From Stictocephala bisonia (taxonomy: Eukaryota; Arthropoda; Insecta; Hemiptera; Membracidae): 64,000 bases of DNA. Location: the NCBI GenBank assembly GCA_035578905.1, contig JAQJVL010000059.1:248001-312000 (forward strand), written 5' to 3'. A program made the position numbers and the translations under genes. The notes under the pieces were generated by a model. That model was given only the letters and a program-made list of their open reading frames with translations, was not told the DNA's origin and did not search any database. Positions 52,371 through 64,000 of this stretch are shown here, piece by piece; position 1 is the first letter of the stretch; the number at the start of each line of letters is the position of its first letter.

Positions 52371-55300
52371 ATATGAACACATACAACCTTGCATGCCTAG
52401 CCCTGTCTCCTTCACACATAATTCCAGCTAACCACCTTTCCTCATCATACACAATTTAGAGTACCCAACAGTTCTCTCCATACATACAACCTTGCCTGCA
52501 TAGCCCTATCTCCTTCACACACAATTCCAGCTAACCACCTTTCCTCATCATACACAATTTAGAGTACCCAACAGTTCTCTACATACATACAACCTTGCCT
52601 GCATAGCCCTATCTCCTTCACACACAATTCCAGCTAACCACCTTTCCTCATCATACACAATTTAGAGTGCCCAACAGTTCTCTACATACATACAACCTTG
52701 CCTGCATAGCCCTATCTCCTTCACACACAATTCCAGCTAACCACCTTTCCTCATCATACACAATTTAGAGTACCCAACAGTTCTCTCCATACATACAACC
52801 TTGCCTGCATAGCCCTATCTCCTTCACACACAATTACAGCTAACCACCTTTCCTCATCATACACAATTTAGAGTACACAACATTTCTCTACATACATACA
52901 ACCTTGCATGCTTAGCCCTATCTCCTTCACACACAATTCCAGCTAACCACCTTTCCTCATCATACACAATTTAGAGTACCCAACAGTTCTCTACATACAT
53001 ACAACCTTGCCTGCCTAGCCCTGTCTCCTTCACAGACAATTCCAGCTAAACACCTTTCCTCCTCATACACAATTTAGAATATCCAACAGTTCTCTACACA
53101 CATGAAACCTTGAATGCCTAGCCCTGTCTCCTTCACACACAATTACAGCCAACCAACTTTCCTCCTCATACACAATTTAGAATATCCAACAGTTCTCTAC
53201 ATACATGAAACCTTGCCTGCCTAGACCTATCTCCTTCACACACAATTCCAGCTAAACACCTTTCCTCCTCATACACAATTTAGAATATCCAACAGTTCTC
53301 TACAGACATGAAACCTTGAATGCCTAGCCCTGTCTCCTTCACACACAATTACAGCCAACCTACTTTCCTCCTCATACACAATTTAGAATATCCAACAGTT
53401 CTCTACATACATGAAACCTTGCCTGCCTAGACCTATCTCCTTCACACACAATTCCAGCTAAACACCTTTCCTCATCATACACAATTTAGAGTGCCCAACA
53501 GTTCTCTACATACATACAACCTTGCCTGCCTAGCCCTGTCTCCTTCACAGACAATTCCAGCTAAACACCTTTCCTCCTCATACACAATTTAGAATATCCA
53601 ACAGTTCTCTACACACATGAAACCTTGAATGCCTAGCCCTGTCTCCTTCACACACAATTACAGCCAACCAACTTTCCTCCTCATACACAATTTAGAATAT
53701 CCAACAGTTCTCTACATACATGAAACCTTGCCTGCCTAGCCCTGTCTCCTTCACAGACAATTCCAGCTAAACACCTTTCCTCCTCATACACAATTTAGAA
53801 TATCCAACAGTTCTCTACATACATGAAACCTTGCATGCCTAGCCCTATCTCCTTCACAGACAATTACAGCTAACCACCTTTCCTCATCATACACAATTTA
53901 GAGTGCCCAACAGTTCTCTACATACATACAACCTTGCCTGCCTAGCCCTGTCTCCTTCACAGACAATTCCAGCTAAACACCTTTCCTCCTCATACACAAT
54001 TTAGAATATCCAACAGTTCTCTACACACATGAAACCTTGAATGCCTAGCCCTGTCTCCTTCACACACAATTACAGCCAACCAACTTTCCTCCTCATACAC
54101 AATTTAGAATATCCAACAGTTCTCTACATACATGAAACCTTGCCTGCCTAGACCTATCTCCTTCACACACAATTCCAGCTAAACACCTTTCCTCCTCATA
54201 CACAATTTAGAGTGCCCAACAGTTCTCTACATACATACAACCTTGCCTGCCTAGCCCTGTCTCCTTCACACACAATTACAGCCAACCAACTTTCCTCCTC
54301 ATACACAATTTATAATATCCAACAGTTCTCTACATACATGAAACCTTGCCTGCCTAGCCCTGTCTCCTTCACAGACAATTCCAGCTAACCACCTTTCCTC
54401 ATCATACACAATTTAGAGTGCCCAACAGTTCTCTACATACATACAACCTTGCCTGCCTAGCCCTATCTCCTTCACACACAATTCCAGCTAAACACCTTTC
54501 CTCCTCATACACAATTTAGAGTGCCCAACAGATCTCTACATACATACAACCTTGCCTGCTTAGCCCTGTCTCCTTCACAGACAATTCCAGCTAACCACCT
54601 TTCCTCATCATACACAATTTAGAGTGCCCAACAGTTCTCTACATACATACAACCTTGCCTGCTTATCCCTATCTCCTTCACACATAATTCCAGCTAACCA
54701 CCTTTCCTCATCATACACAATTTAGAGTACCCAACAGTTCTCTACATACATACAACTTTGCCTGCCTAGCCCTGTCTCCTTCACAGACAATTCCAGCTAA
54801 CCACCTTTCCTCCTCATACACAATTTAGAGTGCCCAACAGTTCTCTACATACATACAACCTTGCCTGCTTATCCCTATCTCCTTCACACACAATTCCAGC
54901 TAAACACCTTTCCTCCTCATACACAATTTAGAGTACCCAACAGTTCTCTACATACATACAACTTTGCCTGCCTAGCCCTGTCTCCTTCACAGACAATTCC
55001 AGCTAACCACCTTTCCTCCTCATACACAATTTAGAGTGCCCAACAGTTCTCTACATACATACAACCTTGCCTGCTTATCCCTATCTCCTTCACACACAAT
55101 TCCAGCTAAACACCTTTCCTCCTCATACACAATTTAGAGTGCCAAACAGTTCTCTACATACATACAACCTTGCCTGCATAGCCCTATCTCCTTCACAGAC
55201 AATTCCAGCTAACCACCTTTCCTCCTCATACACAATTTAGAGTACCCAACAGTTCTCTACATACATACAACTTTGCCTGCATAGCCCTATATCCTTCACA

Positions 55301-56330
55301 CACAATTCCAGCTAACCACCTTTCCTCCTCATACACAATTTAGAGTGCCCAACAGTTCTCTACATACATACAACCTTGCCTGCATAGCCCTATCTCCTTC
55401 ACAGACAATTCCAGCTAACCACCTTTCCTCCTCATACACAATTTAGAGTGCCCAACAGTTCTCTCCATACATACAACCTTGCCTGCTTATCCCTATCTCC
55501 TTCACACACAATTCCAGCTAAACACCTTTCCTCCTCATACACAATTTAGAGTGCCCAACAGTTCTCTCCATACATACAACCTTGCCTGCTTATCCCTATC
55601 TCCTTCACACACAATTCCAGCTAACCACCTTTCCTCCTCATACACAATTTAGAGTGCCCAACAGTTCTCTACATACATACAACCTTGCCTGCTTATCCCT
55701 ATCTCCTTCACACACAATTCCAGCTAACCACCTTTCCTCCTCATACACAATTTAGAGTGCCCAACAGTTCTCTACATACATGAAACCTTGCCTGCCTAGA
55801 CCTATCTCCTTCACACACAATTCCAGCTAAACACCTTTCCTCCTCATACACAATTTAGAGTGCCCAACAGTTCTCTACATACATACAACCTTGCCTGCAT
55901 AGCCCTATCTCCTTCACACACAATTCCAGCTAAACACCTTTCCTCCTCATACACAATTTAGAGTAGCCCAACAGTTCTCTACATACATACAACCTTGCCT
56001 GCTTATCCCTATCTCCTTCACACACAATTCCAGCTAAACACCTTTCCTCCTCATACACAATTTAGAGTGCCCAACAGTTCTCTACATACATACAACCTTG
56101 CCTGCTTATCCCTATCTCCTTCACACACAATTCCAGCTGAACACCTTTCCTCCTCATACACAATTTAGAGTACCCAACAGTTCTCTACATACATACAACC
56201 TTGCATGCCTAGCCCTGTCTCCTTCACACACAATTCCAGCTAACCACCTTTCCTCGTCATACACAATTTAGAGTGCCCAACAGTTCTCTACATACATACA
56301 ACCTTGCCTTCTTAGCCTGACCTCCTTCAC
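52371..56330. repeat. 103-bp minisatellite, about 38 units
   Basis: The unit is roughly ACACAATTTAGAGTACCCAA / CAGTTCTCTACATACATACA / ACCTTGCCTGCATAGCCCTA / TCTCCTTCACACACAATTCC / AGCTAACCACCTTTCCTCAT / CAT. Blocks of variants alternate (AGAGTGCCC versus AGAATATCC; TACAACC versus TGAAACC), which suggests block duplications. It lies in the intron 5' of exon 1 and starts only about 22 bp from its splice acceptor. Confidence 0.95.
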
Positions 56331-56506
56331 TTTTTTTATCGTAGTTGAAATGGTAATTAGCTGTAATAACAGTCACCTTTTCCTATTTGCAATATAAAAA
56401 ATTAAGAATACTTTTGTTCTTTTAATGTCATCTTAGATGCAACCATTATTTTGTGTATTGAAAATGCAACACTTTTTGGAGTAATGGTTGTTGGGTTTGA
56501 AGATTT

Positions 56507-56776
56507 ATGGAAATAATGTGGATTATATCTCCAAGAAAGAAAGTATTTGCATTTGACATTTTGATGAATTTGTACTTCTTTTCGTTTATTACGACCCCGT
56601 CTGTCTACTCTTATATGGCCTACGCAGTACCGATATGTAGAAGTAATAACCATATACCTCGCTTCTTATTCAGGCTTAAAAAGAAAGCCCTGAAAGTTTT
56701 ATTTTGCTTAAAAAAAGTATCGGTCAAAATCCGATATATACCCCAAATCATATTTTTTCACAACAATGTTAAATAA
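56507..56776 (+). mobile_element. Possible LINE C-terminal remnant
   Basis: The frame reads TTPSVYSYMAYAVPICRSNN and RFLFRLKKKALKVLFCLKKV. This is reminiscent of S-x-x-x-Y-G...L-Q-K-K-A-x-R-x-x in LINE fragments elsewhere in the window. Weak. Confidence 0.4.
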
Positions 56777-56856
56777 TGAAGACACACGTATTGTAGGTGT
56801 TAAATAAACTAAAATACAATACTTAGAACTGATTTGTAATAATATTTAATACTATA

Positions 56857-56960
56857 TTAGGTTAGGTTCAGATAGTTTAGGTTAAGTTAGGATACGATAG
56901 GTTAGGTTAGGATACGATAGTTAGGTTAGGATACGATAGTTAGGTTAGGAGGTTAAGTTG
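56857..56960 (+). repeat. Degenerate TTAGG-type array
   Basis: TTAGGTTAGG units alternate with ATACGATAG insertions (TTAGGTTAGGATACGATAG repeated about three times), so a compound unit of about 19 bp has formed. Confidence 0.85.
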
Positions 56961-57720
56961 GATTATGTTTACTTATGCCTTCATAGTTTAACAATGTTAT
57001 GTAAAAATACAGTCCGGGCATTTTAAGTATTTTAACCAAAATGTGAAATTGAATGCCCAATATTTCATTAACCTAAGACACTAAAAAATGTCTTATTCAA
57101 ATGCATCCTAAGGGGGGTGAGACAAGGTTCTGCTATGTGGTGTGCCACCTGACAATACCCTTGTAAAAGTAAAATTAAGTTTACATTAGCAATAAATCGA
57201 TGATTTTCTGCTCGTTAGGTGTTTAAAAAACAATATCATGATAAAAAATGTCATATAAGGGTTTTACAATTTGAAAGTTACACAACATTCCCAACGTATA
57301 TTTTACAAACTCTATATACATTGGAGGAATAATTTATAATCATAATGTCTTTAAATTATTTGGCAACCTGGATGAGACTAACATAACGAAGTACAAACAG
57401 TTCACTTTTATGTAACGTTCAATAAATGATAAGCCATACTGTCAAAAGCCTATTAAATTGGCATTTAAAGCCTCTTGAGAAGGAATGGATTAACTAAGGA
57501 TTTGTAAGACATTTCATACGAAGATAAAACTACTCAAAACTAGTAAACTAAGACAAAATATTACATACCTTTTCGCTGGCTCAGCAAACTCACAATTGTA
57601 TGTTGAAAAAATAATATGATTTAGTACTAAATAGTATACAATAGAAGGCCAAATCAGAAAATAAGTAAAACATTCGTTAACTAAATTTTATCGATAGGAA
57701 AATCACCAGAAAAAATTGAA
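56961..57720. other. AT-rich intron or flank, nothing recognised
   Basis: Searched for the missing 5' exon of the aminopeptidase-like gene. One donor-like site at 57566-57571 (AAAAG|gtatgt on the minus strand) has no convincing exon before it. Confidence 0.4.
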
Positions 57721-57724
57721 AAAG

Positions 57725-59690
<1,966 letters not shown>

Positions 59691-61560
59691 GCCCTTTATT
59701 TTGTTCTCGTGTGGACGTCGTCCGACACGAGGACAAAATGTCCAGCGTTCTTCGAGCGCTGAAAGCTGTCTGTCTTGCGCGCGCCATTGGAGTGCTTGGA
59801 ATATCGTCATTACCTCAGTTTGCATTTGTTGCAGTAAGAAGATGGATCCATGCGTGATATGTGGCTTGACAATAATAAAACCTCGATAGGGAAGAAGATG
59901 GCCAGTGCGTCCATTAAATACCGTGCGACCTTTGAGTGGTGCTTTCTACACTCTGAATTAAGAATGAAAACCTCTATTGTTCTAGTTAATGTCTCTTTTG
60001 TTCATAAAATATAGTGATTTGCAGCACATAACTCTCCCCATTCATCTCTCTTTTGAATGTTACTACAATGTGGTCTCTAATGAAACCACTTATGTTGTGG
60101 TCTTCATTGGAAAACTCCCATGCCACCGGTCGAGACGAGACTTCACTACTTCAATAAGGACTTCAACAACAAACAAAAGTAAAAAAAATCAAGCCCTACT
60201 ACCTCTGAATCAAATTGGAGCAAACTGAACACCCCCCCACCACCCTGCTTAATTTAATTTTAAATTTCTAATAATTAATTTATTTGCTAAACAATGTCTT
60301 AGTTTATTTGTATCTTTCCTAAATTAAATATGTTAATTTCACTTGCACAGGCCCATACTTTTTATTTTGATAACGACACTCATTCCACTCTCCAGTGTTT
60401 GTTCATGTAACAAAATGATGGCGCATCTACATTAGACTTTTCCCATTTGGATGACCCTCATTTATTTTGCATTGTGATGTTTCATATTACTTTGGGCTTT
60501 TATATATTTTTAAATTATTGCACTTATTCTACTGTGTTTGTGCTACATATGTTTTTTTAATGGACTTGAAAGTTTAGAAGTAATTGTGTTAAAAATGTTC
60601 TCAGACGCTAAATTGAAGCAAGAAATGTGTTTTTTTTCTCATTTCAACCCCCATTCCTACCTAGAAAAGAAATGTAATAATCAGTTTCTAGATGCCAAAA
60701 CATTACTTATAGGTCATCTCATTCTTTTCAAGGATAAAAATAACACTGCGGTCTGTCTCCGAATTAAAAAATAACACGTTTTGTAAAATAAAATCACATA
60801 TTAAGTGTGAACAAGAATTAGGAGAACCTCAATTGATGAAAAGATAAGGAATATTGAATAAATAGACAAAATAGATAATTTCAAACAAGGTTAGATTTTT
60901 CAGCTGTATAGTAATAAAAAGATATTGTAAAAAGCCAACCATGGAACCCGTAAGGTTTCAAATGGTTCCTTTAAATTACGACAGAAAAATAAAAAATAAT
61001 AAATTTAGTTCCAAATTACAATTTAATTACATTTTATGGTTTTACAACGAACATTACGTGATATATTTGCGAAACATAATTTTCCAATTTACATATTCAG
61101 CATACAGATAAGAGGAAAGAGGCTGTTGTGAGTGGCGCGACAATTAATTGTCCCTATCATGTACACTATTTGATTGTTGTTTAAACAGCCTTCGTTGTTA
61201 TCATTTAGCACACACCAGAGGCTTATTTATAATACCCCACCACACCTTAACCGTGCTAATTACTTGACACTGTTTTTACTCGTTGACTTGACAACAATTT
61301 TGTATATTTTCATTGAATTACACTCTCTCGACTGACTGATACAACGACTAACTAAAAAAATCTGATTTAATAAAACAAAATAGTTCATCCCTCCAAACGA
61401 ACATACGTATTCCATTTTTCCCCCCCTTTTAACGAAAAAGTTGTTTCCACGTACTTCTTTTAGGAAATACGCTGAAAAGGTGTTTTTTTTAAAACTACCC
61501 CTAAAATTTTATTAGTAACATTTTCTAAACTTTATTTGCTCTACAGTATCATTCGTTAGC
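59691..61560. other. Intergenic or intron, nothing recognised
   Basis: 59695-59800 is GC-rich (TCGTGTGGACGTCGTCCGAC...TTCTTCGAGCGCTGAAAG...GCGCGCGCC) and has a partial palindrome. It could be a repeat end or a diverged exon; no motif seen. The rest is AT-rich. Confidence 0.35.
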
Positions 61561-61610
61561 AATGTTCGCCATAGCGAAGCACGGGTGCTATGCAATATTG
61601 TTAGCAATGG

Positions 61611-61780
61611 CGATGTGCAGACCACCGATCGTATACTCGTGAGGTGGCGATGTGCAGACCGCCGATCGTATACTCGTGAGGTGGCGATGTGCAGACCGCC
61701 GATCGTATACTCGTGAGGTGGCGATGTGCAGACCACCGATTGTAAACTCGTGAGGTGGCGATGTGCAGACCGCCGAGCGT
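61611..61780. repeat. Second 37-bp tandem repeat, about 4.5 units
   Basis: The unit is GCGATGTGCAGACCGCCGAT / CGTATACTCGTGAGGTG, 37 bp. Variants GACCACCGAT versus GACCGCCGAT and GATCGT versus GATTGT are changes at CpG sites. The minus-strand frames across it are repeat artefacts. Confidence 0.93.
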
Positions 61781-63588
61781 AAAAATATGTTGCTTAAAGT
61801 TGAATTTATAATATTAGGCAATGAAAATTACAGGGATAAAGCCAGTTATTATTTTTCAGTTATTTTAACAGGACATAAAATCATTTACACTACAGTAGGT
61901 GTTTTATAGTATATAAGTTTCACATTTATTTTTTAGTAACCCAACCGTTCCAAAAGTTTAGTAAGTTGTTGATCTTAACTTTTTGCTGTTTATTAACTAT
62001 CTTTGAATATATTTATAAATACTATTTTTTTTTAGTTTGTTCATTTAAGCATACAAAGAATTTGAAATCAGTTAAGTGTTATCAAGATATCTCCTCTGGA
62101 GGCAGTTTTTTTTTTTTTAATTTTGATAAAAACATAGTCAAAATTAAGATACAAATTTAACTGTAATTTTTTGTTTTATATTTTATTTGTTAAGGCTTAT
62201 TAAAAAATAGAACCTCCTTTCTTAATTTACAATTCTTCATCCTAGTTCTTCCACTAATTAACGTAGCCTCACAGGTTTTTTTTTTCATAAAAAGTGACAT
62301 TTTTATCCGGGTAACACTTTTCGAAATACTTATATACATTTAACACTGTTTTCTCCCCACCCCTTTTAATTATTTTTCCTTTGGCTTTCTTTTCCATTTT
62401 TAAAGAGCATACTGAATCACTAAAATTATAATTATTGAACTCACTCGATCACTTTTTCAAGACACACAGAAAAACACAAGCAATAACCACAAACCTCCTT
62501 CCAACATTGTATGTACGCTTGTACTTCCTTCTTGGGGGATGTTTCTTTATTCCTTTGCATCAACAGATGAAAGGAGCGAAAGGCCCAAACGAGTCACTCG
62601 CCCGCTTTGTCCTCAGTGGAGATATTGATAGGTTAGAGACAATATAGGACACATACTGAGCTGGTTTTTATTTGTTTGAAAGCTTATTTTTACTAAAAAT
62701 AATTAATTATTTATTGTAACACAATTCATACATTTCTTTAATATTGTTATAAAATACGTCTAATAACCTAACATAAATTATTATATACATACGTAATTGT
62801 ATTAAATCAATTAATAATTTCAACACTAATTAATTTAGGTACAAAAAATGGATTGTACCAATAAATAAACATTCATTTTTGTCTTGGAATAGGCTAATTA
62901 AAACGTGATTCCTTCAAGCAGAATTATACTTGATAATTTATTTTCTATTTTACTATATTTCTCTTTTTATCAGTAACATTTTTCTTGTAAATGAATAAAA
63001 ATATTCGAAAATATCTACAGACTTTTATAGTTAATAATTTGTTTGTTGTTTAAATAAATGTTTAACTAACGATGATTGATTTCTACACTTTTAATACTTA
63101 AGTAAATTTTATGAGACATTTTAGACATGTTTTTTAAACAAAAATACTGTAATATAATATCCGAGCAAAACCGTGAGGATGCTATATGACAGTGGGCAGA
63201 CAGACAGTGCTCTATATTTTTGCACAGCTAGTAGCGCTATGTTTGTCCATAAGAGTCGTGCTGCATTCTCAATGTCAAAAAGAGATAGGGAGGGGGCATG
63301 AAAATACTTTGTCGGCTGTGCGCACACAGACATGGACGTAGCCCAGTCCAACCCACGAGAAGGTGAAGCAAGTCATACTAGGGATTCAGATACGATATGC
63401 TGAAAACTATGACCCAATCTGTGACAGGCACGACCGGATGTTGTTAATGGCGTTTGCGTGTAATCAAAGGAAGATCAAATAAAACTTAGTTGTAACTTGA
63501 GTTGTCAGGCATTATCTGAAGTATTTACTTTAAAACAACATGTTTACATTTTTATAAGTAAAAAAATAATTTATATATAATTTGGTAA
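61781..63588. other. AT-rich flank, nothing recognised
   Basis: Scattered T runs. 63160-63460 is GC-richer (CCGAGCAAAACCGTGAGGAT...) and may be an interspersed repeat. No supported gene. Confidence 0.4.
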
Positions 63589-64000
63589 TTGGTATTTTTG
63601 TTGAGCCAGTTCCCTTCTCTGCTCAAGACCGCAATAGTGAAGCCTTTACCAAAGAGGGAAAACGCCCAATATCCTGAATTATTTAGACCCATTTCATTTC
63701 TATCGTTATATTCAAAGGTAATTTTTTTTTTAAGAGAAAATATTTTTGAACCGATTGTCTTCCTTTCTTAGTTCTAATGACGCGTTGTTTGAGAGACAAT
63801 TTGGGTTCCAAAAAATACTTCTACAGTAAATGCTTTATTTAACTTTGTGTCATCATTGTCTTTATCTCTGGAACAGCAAATGCACACTTTAGGCATATTT
63901 CTTGATTTAAGCTGTCTTCTTGGTTTCTTTGTCTTACATGGATGAGTCGGGATGTCTGCAGTACAGGGAGTCAGAACAATTAGGGCTGCAGTCAGGTTTG
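63589..64000 (+). mobile_element. LINE RT fragment at the right edge
   Basis: SLLKTAIVKPLPKRENAQYP and ELFRPISFLSLYSKVI are the P-x-x-K-x-A-x-V-x-P-x-x-K and Y-R-P-I-S-L-L...K-x-x-E blocks of RT. After a frameshift, FERQFGFQK and LGIFLDLSCL follow. It continues beyond the window. Confidence 0.8.

Noticed and set aside
57560..57605. Candidate 5' exon of the aminopeptidase-like gene
   Set aside because: A good donor (AAAAG|gtatgt) and fitting phase are present, but the only usable acceptor leaves about 20 bases and the peptide does not resemble the family's N-terminus.
61512..61821. Minus-strand frames with repeated HEYTIGGLHIATSRVYDRRS-type text
   Set aside because: A 37-bp unit cycles through all three frames, and the text is entirely the tandem repeat.
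62435..62647. 70-codon frame (MNSLDHFFKTHRKTQ...)
   Set aside because: No recognisable domain, no neighbours, and length within chance expectation.

Overview
This is eukaryotic nuclear DNA, most likely from an insect. It is AT-rich, with long introns, GT-AG splice sites and dense decayed retroelements. It carries short arrays of TTAGG, the usual arthropod telomere unit. I see no bacterial operons, tRNA, rRNA or CRISPR. The order cannot be fixed from the sequence; a hemipteran-type genome is a guess.

The one host gene I can support is on the minus strand and runs across almost the whole window. Ten exons between 52348 (5' side) and 11821 (3' side) join with matching phases and no stop codon into about 637 residues of an M1-family (aminopeptidase N-like) ectodomain. 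The signal-peptide exon(s) and the last part of the C-terminal helical domain were not found. The fold landmarks are recognisable, but the catalytic set is gone: GAMEN reads GSAQA, HExxH reads HQVVQ, and the glutamate expected 18 residues later is arginine. The reading frame is open and every junction is canonical, so this looks like a maintained pseudoenzyme, probably a secreted or membrane-anchored glycoprotein, and not a dead gene.

Everything else lies in its introns or flanks. Left to right: a TG microsatellite (1-400); LINE remnants and a mariner-type MITE (900-5880); a 37-bp satellite of about 125 units (6150-10768) whose variants look like CpG decay; exon 10; two minus-strand LINE fragments (12590-16010); exon 9; a Penelope-like element with inverted terminal repeats and a GIY-YIG endonuclease domain (18348-20968); exons 8, 7 and 6, with a foldback element between exons 7 and 6 (25460-26410); a LINE 3' fragment, a small MITE and a minisatellite with a TG expansion (27330-31110); a piggyBac-type MITE with exact TTAA duplications (32625-33342); a second foldback copy; exon 5; an element with CCCGGCAC motifs enclosing a TTAGG array (36670-37215); a LINE next to or inserted into a hAT/ZBED transposase gene (37395-42960); exons 4 and 3; more LINE, foldback and Penelope fragments (46117-50530); exons 2 and 1; a 103-bp minisatellite that starts about 20 bp from exon 1 (52371-56330); a 1.2-kb purine tract (57725-58952) running into a 50-bp minisatellite; a second 37-bp array (61611-61780); and a LINE reverse transcriptase fragment at the right edge.
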